The notes under the pieces are model-generated. The model was not told the DNA's origin. It saw nothing but the letters and a program-made list of their open reading frames with translations, and ran no database searches. A program made the translations under genes and the position numbers. Below, in pieces: positions 57,601-64,000 of a stretch of DNA of 64,000 nt (within the stretch, counting starts at the first letter, position 1; each line of letters starts with the position of its first letter). Source of the DNA: Haliotis asinina. Taxonomy: Eukaryota > Mollusca > Gastropoda > Lepetellida > Haliotidae. Where the stretch lies: NCBI RefSeq assembly GCF_037392515.1, contig NC_090291.1, forward strand, positions 17,573,501 to 17,637,500. The letters run 5' to 3'.

Positions 57601-59733
57601 AGTGCCAAATACACCATTTTCAATTGGTTTCATGTAGCGTTATACAAGAGGAGGTATCTCTATAAGTGTCTCGAAAAGTGCCAAATATGCTACCAAATGC
57701 TCAAGTTATGTGGCCTCAAACGAACCAATTTGGACTTATTAGTACAGCCCCTGGATCTGAAAAACCATTTCACAATTCACATTATTTAAAATTTATTATT
57801 GATTGTTTCATAATGGGACATATGTTATCAATTTATCATAAAGGCCTAAGTCTTAAAATGTTTGTAGGACTGTATATTGACTTTCAAGTCAAGGATCTGA
57901 ATTATTGGAGGTCACCTTAGAGTTCGAGCTCAAGTAGTTCATCTAAATCATGTTTTTGTTCTATTCCACATTAGGTTCCTGCATTATTTTATAATATATT
58001 ACCATTGGTTTACAGCAATAGACAATGAGGATAGGGAGCCTGAAAGTAATAGCTCTCTATTGTGAATTTATGATGTACACACTTGGGCAGAAACCTTCCC
58101 GTCAGTATATGCTTTTTGGTGTGTGTATATTACATAAATGAATATTATGTTATATGATAATACGAGGATATGGACACAAATTACGTGTCCATGAATGAAT
58201 AGACTATATTACTGGAACACTGCATCCTTACGATTCAGATGTTTGTGCATTTCCCTCTTACCCCCATTAACCTTTCGTGCGTATAGTTGAAGAATAGGTC
58301 TACAGCAACCCATACCTGCCACAAAAGGCGACTAACGGGGTCGGGTGGTCACGTTCGCTTACTTGGTTGACACATATTGTCGGTTCTCACTTGTGCAGAT
58401 CGATACTCGGTTTCTTCATCCCTTGATTGTCTGGTTCAGATTCGACTCTTTACAGACCGCCGCGATATACTGTATTGGAATATTGCTGAATGCAACGTAA
58501 AACTAAATTCACTCACTCAAACCTGCGAGTATAAATTTAGGAAATAGTGTCTATATATAGTGTTGTTATATATCAACCGACAAAGCTTACCTTTAAACAG
58601 TGGACACAGAACCCAGACATGGGTAGCACTCCTGCTGGAGAACTGGCTGATGGTAACCTCCAGGAAGAATAAAGGAATGCCACATACGATGATAGCAGTG
58701 AAATATGGGATGAGGAAGGCACCTATTGGAATGATAAGTATACCCTAGTTACTCTTCTAATAACCGCATAACACAAAAATTCAACCCGAGATTATACTTT
58801 ACACAAGTGAAAGCGCGATTTGAGTATCAAAATGAACATTTTTAGAAAAGGTGTAAAGTTCCACAGAAATCAATGGGTTTTCGACGTAAAGTAAAATAAA
58901 ACGTGAGAGTACAATCCGCCCGTCCGGCCCATATCTTGTTTGAAAACGTGATGAGGAAGAAGTGCGGCCTCTCTACCCATGGTTTATATATATATATATA
59001 TATGTTAAGTCATATCGTGAAATGACGAAGAGTGTCAGCCATTTCGCATCGTTTTGTGTAAGAATACTCGACATAATGTCATGAAATTTCAGCTGATAGC
59101 GTAATCTATACAATTTCAACATTACTTATTATCACAACCTGTAAAACTGTATTGGAAGCGACTGTTGAACTTCAGTTTGACTTCGAAGCAATTACACCTG
59201 TTTGTTTGATACTTGTTGTCTCCAGAGCAGCTACACCTCATTAACCTCATGTCCACCACAAGCAGATGAAATGAAATTTCATGAAATGACTGAAGTATAT
59301 TGATTGTTGTTACACGAAATGACGAATGGCTCACCCCCTTAGTCATTTCACGATATAATTGAATGTCTTAGTCATTTTACGACTAACCTGTAGCATATAC
59401 ATGTTCAACTCCTTCATATTAGCATCCAAGTCATGTATCTTGTCAACCAATAAAGGTATTTTATTAATTATGTTTTATTTATTATATAAAGAACTTAATT
59501 TACGGAAACAGGTCTTTGTGCTTTGCATGCTATTCAACGCCAAAAGCATAATATCACTCACCGCCTCCGTTTCTGTTGCAAAGGTAGGGAAATCTCCACA
59601 GCGACCCAAATCCAACACTGTAGCCCAGCATAGACAAAATATACTCTCTTTTCTGCCCCCACGTGTCCCTTTTTGGACCTTCATTCTCCTCTTCCGTGCT
59701 ATTTCCCTTGGCCAATCCCTCAGACTTTGACAT
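42484..59733 (-). CDS. SLC6-family transporter C, complete (13 exons, 611 aa)
   Basis: Membrane symporter of the SLC6 family; all 12 TM segments are present. Exons in transcript order: 59562-59733, 58591-58722, 56169-56442, 55526-55658, 55159-55293, 54868-54971, 53998-54122, 52130-52242, 50802-50933, 50189-50288, 45380-45480, 43707-43874, 42484-42630. The coding total is 1836 bases with phases consistent throughout. Start Met chosen because it opens a hydrophilic N-terminus leading to [19 protein letters not shown]. Chloride-site positions Tyr64, Gln290, Ser294 and Ser330 are kept, and Na2 Asp394-Thr395 also. Ser44 and Gly326 replace the Na1 asparagines. Gly41 at the SERT Asp98 position favours amino-acid-type substrates. 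EL2 has Cys142/Cys151 and sequons at 157, 165 and 182. The exact substrate is unknown. Confidence 0.93.
43707..43874 (-). CDS. Gene C exon 12 (TM11 end, TM12)
   Basis: 168 bp, CAG acceptor, GTATAT donor. It encodes [18 protein letters not shown] and TM12. Confidence 0.92.
45380..45480 (-). CDS. Gene C exon 11 (IL5, TM11)
   Basis: 101 bp, TTTAG acceptor, GTAAGT donor. It encodes [18 protein letters not shown]. Confidence 0.92.
45700..45800 (-). mobile_element. SINE S1 3' fragment, reverse, gene C intron
   Basis: GAGCGAGTTTAATTTGACGC, then GTCTGTAAATAAACGAGTC. It is diverged, and in antisense to S1 like the fragment at 30755. Confidence 0.75.
46066..46490. repeat. A/C-only low-complexity tract
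   Basis: About 425 bases with almost no G or T on the + strand: A-runs broken by C-runs. The minus strand is correspondingly T/G-only and contains several GGGG and GGGGGG blocks at 46340-46400. The long Phe/Gly/Val-rich reading frames across it are compositional artefacts. It lies in intron 10 of gene C. Confidence 0.95.
46500..50188. other. Gene C intron 10, no further feature recognised
   Basis: AT-rich intronic sequence with no exon-like segments and no clear copies of the repeat families. The exception is a patch at 49105-49230 that resembles 22975-23090 in an intron of gene A. Confidence 0.6.
50189..50288 (-). CDS. Gene C exon 10 (TM10)
   Basis: 100 bp, CAG acceptor, GTATGA donor. It encodes [15 protein letters not shown] and TM10. 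Confidence 0.93.
50802..50933 (-). CDS. Gene C exon 9 (TM8 end to TM9)
   Basis: 132 bp, CAG acceptor, GTGAGC donor. It encodes [18 protein letters not shown] and TM9. Confidence 0.93.
52130..52242 (-). CDS. Gene C exon 8 (EL4, TM8)
   Basis: 113 bp. It encodes [17 protein letters not shown] and TM8 ending GIDTL, so Thr replaces Ser at the second Na2-site position, a conservative change. Confidence 0.93.
52600..52682 (-). mobile_element. Possible tRNA-derived SINE head, degraded
   Basis: Minus strand has a good A box (TAGCCTAGTGGATAAAACCG) but the B box (GGTTACGGGGTC) is diverged. No complete cloverleaf was found, so it is treated as a SINE head relic. Confidence 0.4.
53564..53768 (+). mobile_element. 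LINE-tail element with 11-bp TSD in gene C intron
   Basis: Ends GAAATATTGCTGAGATGACG plus ACTCAC units. It is flanked by CTCTAACTAAT at 53553-53563 and 53769-53779. The left part does not match the LINE 3' UTR well. Confidence 0.75.
53998..54122 (-). CDS. Gene C exon 7 (TM7)
   Basis: 125 bp. It encodes [18 protein letters not shown]. Gly326 sits at the Na1 Asn position and Ser330 at the chloride position. Confidence 0.92.
54227..54492. repeat. 15-bp target-site duplication around SINE S1-4
   Basis: TCACATATTTACTAA at 54227-54241 and 54478-54492. Confidence 0.92.
54242..54477 (+). mobile_element. SINE family S1, copy 4, in gene C intron 6
   Basis: S1 copy with two internal deletions (around GGCGACTATGTTTGTCGAC and before CAGTTGAGCAGGTCG). 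It lies in antisense relative to gene C. Confidence 0.92.
54868..54971 (-). CDS. Gene C exon 6 (TM6)
   Basis: 104 bp. It encodes [18 protein letters not shown] and [12 protein letters not shown]. Gln290 and Ser294 match the chloride-site positions. Confidence 0.93.
55159..55293 (-). CDS. Gene C exon 5 (TM5, EL3)
   Basis: 135 bp. It encodes [20 protein letters not shown] and the [15 protein letters not shown] segment. Confidence 0.93.
55326..55374 (-). mobile_element. SINE 3'-tail fragment, reverse
   Basis: GTGAGTGAATGTGTTTGG followed by ACGCCGCTTTTAGCAATATT, the complement of the S2-type tail, cut short. It lies in the 232-base intron between exons 4 and 5. Confidence 0.7.
55526..55658 (-). 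CDS. Gene C exon 4 (TM4)
   Basis: 133 bp with an AAG acceptor. It encodes [19 protein letters not shown] and TM4. Confidence 0.92.
56169..56442 (-). CDS. Gene C exon 3 (TM3, EL2)
   Basis: 274 bp, donor GTAGGT. It encodes [15 protein letters not shown] and three N-glycosylation sequons. Confidence 0.93.
58284..58520 (+). mobile_element. SINE S1, diverged copy, gene C intron 2
   Basis: GAATAGGTCTACAGCAACCC, GGCGACTAACGGGGTCGGG and CAACGTAAAACTAAATTCAC are recognisable. An older copy than the four with clean duplications. Confidence 0.82.
58591..58722 (-). CDS. Gene C exon 2 (TM2)
   Basis: 132 bp. It encodes [19 protein letters not shown] and SQFSSRS, with Ser replacing the usual Gly of the G-Q-F motif. 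Confidence 0.92.
58985..59004. repeat. (AT)n microsatellite
   Basis: Ten TA units within gene C intron 1. Confidence 0.9.
59562..59733 (-). CDS. Gene C exon 1 (start codon, N-terminus, TM1)
   Basis: 172 bp from ATG at 59733-59731 to donor GTGAGT. It encodes a Glu/Lys-rich N-terminus, then [19 protein letters not shown]. Ser44 lies where nearly all SLC6 proteins have Asn (GLGNVWRFPY). Confidence 0.92.
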
Positions 59734-59845
59734 TGTCGAATGAGTAAAGTTTACTCTGCAATAACGAATGCTTTACTGTTCGCCGCACACAACCATATAT
59801 TGTCAAACATGACCAGGCGCGCAGCTGTCAAATCAACCTGATTTC

Positions 59846-60275
59846 ACGGTTCTGTGAGACACTGTTCCTCCATAAATAGCAGGCGCTTTAAACACTGGGA
59901 AACATCATTCGTAGCTGTTTCATGCGTGTTCCACCATCAGACGAAATTGAAGACACCAAAGATCAGTAAATAGAAATATACATACATGGTTGTGTGTCCA
60001 CCTGCCTGTGTAACTATACCATAGGGCTCTATAGGATAGATCTTAAACGCATTTATTGATGAACGCACGGTTCTGTGCGACATCGGTCATCCATAAATAG
60101 CAGGTGCTTTAAGCACTTGGGAACATCATTCATAACTGTGTAAAGCATGTTCCACCATCAGACAAAAATAAAGACAAACTACCGTCAGGACACTAAAGAT
60201 CAGTTAATAGAAAAATAAATAAATAAATAAATAAATGGTGATGTGTCCAGCTTCCTATGCAACTATACCAACGGT
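59846..60275. repeat. Tandem duplication in the 5' flank of gene C
   Basis: 59846-60030 and 60067-60275 share ACGGTTCTGTG, CCATAAATAGCAGG, GTTCCACCATCAGAC, AAAGATCAGT and AACTATACCA in the same order, with moderate divergence. The first unit begins 113 bases upstream of the gene C start codon, so it may include the promoter or 5' UTR. Confidence 0.85.
60211..60236. repeat. (AAAT)n microsatellite
   Basis: Six AAAT units inside the second copy of the upstream duplication. Confidence 0.9.
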
Positions 60276-60411
60276 CCCTTTGGTTTTATATAACAGATCA
60301 TTTCTTTGTTTAGATAAGGATGTAAATATATATCTGTTGACATATTTTATGGATTATTCATCTTACACGAAACTTACATGTATCTATAGATAAATGCACC
60401 CGTTGACATCA

Positions 60412-60761
60412 GGGCCTAGATTTTGAAGCTCTCTTAGCGCTAAGAGAGTCGTATGCTAATTAGGAGATAAACATCATGTGTTGGCCAATTTCCGGGTGTT
60501 ATTGAGTATTTGAAGCACGGGAATGCATTTGGAACCGACGGCGATGATTTGAATGACGTCACCACTGTTGATGACACAACAAAACAATTGTTTACGTGTC
60601 AATACGCGGTGAATAGTCTTTCAGTTTCCGGGAATCTAATACCATTTAATCATGTTTTTCAACCAATCAGATTACAGAACACAGTAACTTTTGGTTTACA
60701 ATGTAAATATATGACACTTACGACTATCTTAGCGCAAAGAGAGCTTCGACAATGTAGGCCC
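60412..60761. mobile_element. MITE with terminal inverted repeats of about 45 bp
   Basis: The left end GGGCCTAGATTTTGAAGCTC (to about 60455) is inverted at 60714-60761 (ending GACAATGTAGGCCC). Both ends contain TCTTAGCGC(T/A)AAGA. The interior shares sequence with the hairpin element at 62020-62490 but is internally shortened. No coding capacity. Confidence 0.82.
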
Positions 60762-60764
60762 AGG

Positions 60765-60902
60765 GTTAGAAATGGTCTTCCGCAGCTGCGACCCATGTTG
60801 GTCGTTAGAGGCGACTAACGGGATCGGCTGGTGGGCCGTGAAGGTCCAGGGTAGAATAAGCCCCCAGCAACTATGTCGGCAAAACGAACTTCACTCACTC
60901 CT
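60765..60902 (+). mobile_element. SINE S1 fragments, rearranged
   Basis: GAGGCGACTAACGGGATCGG at 60808 is followed, not preceded, by CCGTGAAGGTCCAGGGTAG and CAGCAACTATG, then CTTCACTCACTCC. The order of blocks is permuted relative to intact S1. Confidence 0.7.
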
Positions 60903-61599
60903 TTACTGTAAAAGATCACAATCCGTTGGTTGCTATATTTTGTTTGGAAATGGTGTTCAGTTTGAAATATTAGTCAACAGATGGCATTCCTGTTTTGTTC
61001 TGAAAATACATTGTCTGCTTACCTTAAATACAAAAAGTTGACCGCAAGAAGCTTTGAATGTGAACGGCAGGTGGCTTCGCAGATGAAAATGACACGTAGG
61101 GCTGAGACAAGGCTTAGGAAACTGTAAGGTGTCAGCATTGGTGGTAAGGTCACTGATGCAACGTTAACTAATCTCAGCAAACAATGTGGACCTGTTCAGT
61201 TTACAGGGTTTCGATACACTGTTTTGACAATGATTTTAAAAATAGAAATCTAGACTATAGCAATCGTACATAATTGTTACGTGCGTAGAAATATAGATTT
61301 CTACAATTCGCCTATTTCAAATTTGAAATATACGTTAATCCTAACTCATCAAAACATCGAACGTTGTGATTCGAACAATGTTAGTATGCACTAGAACGTC
61401 TGCATTTATAGACAACCGGAGGAGTTTCCGAAAGATTTGAATCCAAGCGCGGGGCGTATATGCTTTTCAGTATCTATTCTAAATTGTATATGTTCATCGA
61501 AGGTTCATGTTTAACGCACAGTATCACGCCACCCTTCTCTATAAATCAATATTGCATTTCTCTCAGCACCTAGAGAAGCTACCGTATAATTTATTCCGT

Positions 61600-61800
61600 G
61601 AAGAATTACAAAAAACTACAAAACGGCATCACTACATCACCAGATCTATCCATGTGCCAAGTGTGGTGAAGGAATAGTGAACGGTTTGGCAGTCCTCTTC
61701 CGGAGGAGAGCACTATCACCAAATTCGGTCAAAGTAACACTTGTTGCCATGAAAACACAAAAGGTATTTATGCGAAATTCAAAAAATATGTTAGGTTAAA
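61600..61800. repeat. Dispersed X-box-containing repeat, unit 1
   Basis: Contains TCACCAGATCTATCCATGTG, AGTGAACGGTTT, CTCTTCCGGAG and GTTGCCATGAAAAC (61743-61756). It is related to the units at 62930-63460. Confidence 0.78.
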
Positions 61801-62019
61801 ACAAAAGGTAGAAGAAATCCCCTCAGAACCAGCAAAATATAACACTGAGAAGTCAATTGAAATGTTCAATAATTTTGTATTGAGCTAAACCAAAGGCAAT
61901 GTACAAAGGATTCACAATTGAGGTTTCATGTACAATACAACTGAGTCAAACTAAAGTAATGGGTCAATGCCACCTCACCGAAGTCTTGCTGTGTGAGAGA
62001 GAAACAGTTTTACTTAGGA

Positions 62020-62180
62020 GATAAACATCATGTGTTGGCCAATTTCCGGGTGTTATTGAGTATTTGAAGCACGGGAATGCATTTGGAACCGACGGCGTCA
62101 GCCGGAGGTTTCAAATGAAATATTCCCGTGCTTCAAATACTCAATAACACCCGGAAATTGGCCAACACATGATGTTTATC
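62020..62180. repeat. Perfect inverted repeat, 59-bp arms, 43-bp loop
   Basis: 62020-62078 and 62122-62180 are perfect reverse complements (outer end GATAAACATCATGTGTTGGC). The continuation to about 62490 matches the interior of the MITE at 60412. A copy with a decayed right arm lies at 27970. Confidence 0.95.
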
Positions 62181-62496
62181 GACATTGTAAACAAAAAAGT
62201 AAACCAAAGGGGTTTTACTGTCTGCACTCGTTTACATCGAGTATGAGTACAGCAGTAAAGTGTCATCAGCAGGCCGTTTCAGCTGGTTCCCATGGTAGCA
62301 TCTGGAGTTGCTCATTTGTGACGTCATTCTAACTTTACGTCACAATATGATTTGAATGACGTCCCCACTGTTGATGACACAACAAAACAATTGTTTACGT
62401 GTAAATACGCAGTGAATAGTCTTGCAGTTTCCGGGAATCTAATACCATTTGATCATGTTTTTCAACCAATCAGATTACAGAACACAGTGACTTTTT

Positions 62497-62633
62497 TATG
62501 TATGTATGTATGTATGTATGTATGTATGTATGTATGTATGTATGTATGTATGTATGTATGTATGTATGTATGTATGTATGTATGTATGTATGTATGTATG
62601 TATGTATGTATGTATGTATGTATGTATGTATGT
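62497..62633. repeat. (TATG)n microsatellite
   Basis: About 34 uninterrupted TATG units. Met-Tyr-Val-Cys and Ile-His-Thr-Tyr reading frames across it are artefacts. It directly follows the sequence shared with the MITE interior and replaces the expected right end. Confidence 0.97.
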
Positions 62634-62929
62634 CAACACATCTACCAGGCTTTATATACATAGTCACTGTTTCCTGAACGTTCGAGCACATACGACCGTC
62701 GCCATTAACGTAGAATTCACTCGTAGTCTCCTGGAAGTACGCTCTACTAATAAAAACAAACAAACTCAAAGGGACGTAACTTTAAAGTGCTACCCTGAAG
62801 CCTGCTGCCAATGTACGTAAAACACTAAACATTTATGATACGAAATATGTCCCAATAATAATTATCACTTAATCAATATTAAAATTTACAGAAAATACAC
62901 TCTCGTAACAACTAACAATAAGGCACTAG

Positions 62930-63460
62930 TACACCACCAGATGTATCTATGTGCTAAGTTTGGTTTAGAAATAGTCGACAGTTTTGATGTTCTGGTCCGG
63001 AAAGGAGCACACCTATCAACTTCAGTCAAAGTCGAAATTGTTGCCATGGAAACGAAAAAGTACTTTATTTAGAATTCCAAAACTACTAAAAGGCCACAAT
63101 GCACAACCAGACAAATCTATGAAGAAGAAATATTGAAAGGTTTTATAGTTCTCTTCCAGAAAAGAACACTACCACCAAATTCAGTCAAAGTCAAACTTGT
63201 TGCCATGGAAACGCAAAATAATTTATTCAGAATTCAAAAACTACCCAAACGCACCAGTATACCAGCAGATCTATCTATGTACCAGGTTTGGAGAAGAAAA
63301 AGTGAACGGTTTTGAAGTTCTGTTCCGGAAAAAGAGAAATGTGCATGGTCGCACTGGCGGACGGACGCAAGGACGGAATGATAAAAATATTAAGTGTGAA
63401 ATGGGGATATGTTATAACCAAGTTGTGCTTATAATCTCTAGTACGCAGAGTAGTGAAGAT
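62930..63460. repeat. X-box-containing repeat, units 2 and 3 in tandem
   Basis: Two further units with TATCTATGTGCTAAG / TATCTATGTACCAGG, GTTCTGGTCCGGAAA / GTTCTGTTCCGGAAA and GTTGCCATGGAAAC (63040-63053, 63199-63212), ending in GGACGGACGCAAGGACGG. Such repeats ending in GACGGACGG are common in mollusc DNA. Confidence 0.8.
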
Positions 63461-63461
63461 C

Positions 63462-63682
63462 CGGTTTAGAATTTCTCTTCAGTAACCATGCTTGTCGTTA
63501 GAGGCGACTAATGAGATGATAGGGTGGTTAGACTCGCTGAATTGGTTGACATGTCATCGTATCCAAGTTGCGTAGGACGACACTCATGCTATTAATCATT
63601 GGATTGTCTGGATCAGACTCGACTGTTTACAGACCGCCGTCATATTGCTGGAATCTGAAGACGGCGTTAAACAACGAACAAC
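63462..63682 (+). mobile_element. SINE S1, diverged copy
   Basis: CTTCAGTAACCATGCTTGTC, GAGGCGACTAATGAGATG, GTCTGGATCAGACTCG and AGACGGCGTTAAACAAC are in the right order. The ACTCAC tail is missing. Confidence 0.82.
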
Positions 63683-64000
63683 CGGTTTCTGTGATTTGTT
63701 TGTCAGCCTTTCAACGTTTTGTAATATTTGTAATTGTTAATTGTTTCAGCCTAAAGTTTTGGCTGTAATTTGGTGGGATGTTGTACGGTTTGGATAGATA
63801 TCTTATTACTGATATATTTACAGACATGAGCTAGATTCTACCGTTTGTATGGCATTGGATTTGTTCTATAAAACAGTGATATCGTTTTGGAAACATGTCA
63901 GTAAGAGTATTTAAAAAATCATAAAAAAGCTTGCTGAACAAATTATGCCGCCGAATTAGATGTGCATGGTACATCTAATAACACTGATGTTAAACGAAAA
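63683..64000. other. No feature recognised
   Basis: AT-rich sequence without homology that I can identify. Confidence 0.6.

Noticed and set aside
59122..59346. A small Cys-containing reading frame upstream of gene C exon 2
   Set aside because: It lies in intron 1 of C with no conserved pattern and no splice support.
62352..62820. Met-Tyr-Val-Cys and His-Thr-Tyr-Ile repeat proteins
   Set aside because: They are products of the (TATG)n array.
2500..63700. CRISPR-like arrays
   Set aside because: The recurring ACTCACTC and GAGTGAGT motifs are retrotransposon tails. There is no regular repeat-spacer structure, and this is animal DNA.

Overview
This window is nuclear DNA of an animal, most likely a marine gastropod mollusc and plausibly an abalone (Haliotis). 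Coding sequence is split into small exons with GT-AG introns. The intergenic and intronic space is filled with non-LTR retrotransposons and SINEs ending in ACTCACTC-type tails, a repeat style I know from abalone sequence. The organism call is an inference.

The only host genes I can support are three paralogues of the SLC6 (sodium- and chloride-coupled neurotransmitter / amino-acid symporter) family. Paralogue A (+ strand, exons between 12284 and 23442) has exons 2-13, but its first (TM1) exon was not found. Paralogue B (+ strand, 28225-34997) is a decayed pseudogene: it has a start exon, lacks TM4, TM7 and everything after the TM9 exon, and carries a retrotransposon tail inside its TM8 exon. 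Paralogue C (- strand, 59733 down to 42484) is complete: 13 exons and a 611-residue predicted protein. A and C share exactly the same internal exon lengths and splice phases apart from the EL2-containing exon 3, so the cluster arose by duplication. C keeps the chloride-site residues but has Ser and Gly where the two Na1-site asparagines normally sit. A has the same Gly in TM7.

Layout. 1-2650: microsatellites, a tandem duplication and a minisatellite. 2663-2934: a SINE with a 12-bp target-site duplication. 2962-11472: an I/Nimb-like LINE unit made of one nearly full-length copy followed head-to-tail by a 5'-truncated copy, the pair flanked by one 12-bp target-site duplication. 11485-12283: intergenic, with a Tc1-like relic. 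12284-23442: paralogue A, its introns holding reverse-oriented LINE pieces. 23443-28224: repeats. 28225-34997: pseudogene B. 35000-42480: SINEs, LINE tails and Tc1-like relics. 42484-59733: paralogue C. 59734-64000: 5' flank of C with a tandem duplication, a MITE, a perfect 59-bp-arm hairpin, a (TGTA)n microsatellite and a repeat carrying an RFX X-box-like palindrome.

The transposable elements form a coherent system. The LINE and at least two SINE families end in the same kind of 3' tail, as expected if the LINE machinery recognises that tail and mobilises the SINEs. Exon boundaries were placed by eye from splice consensus, homology among the three paralogues and phase consistency. No transcript evidence or database search was available.
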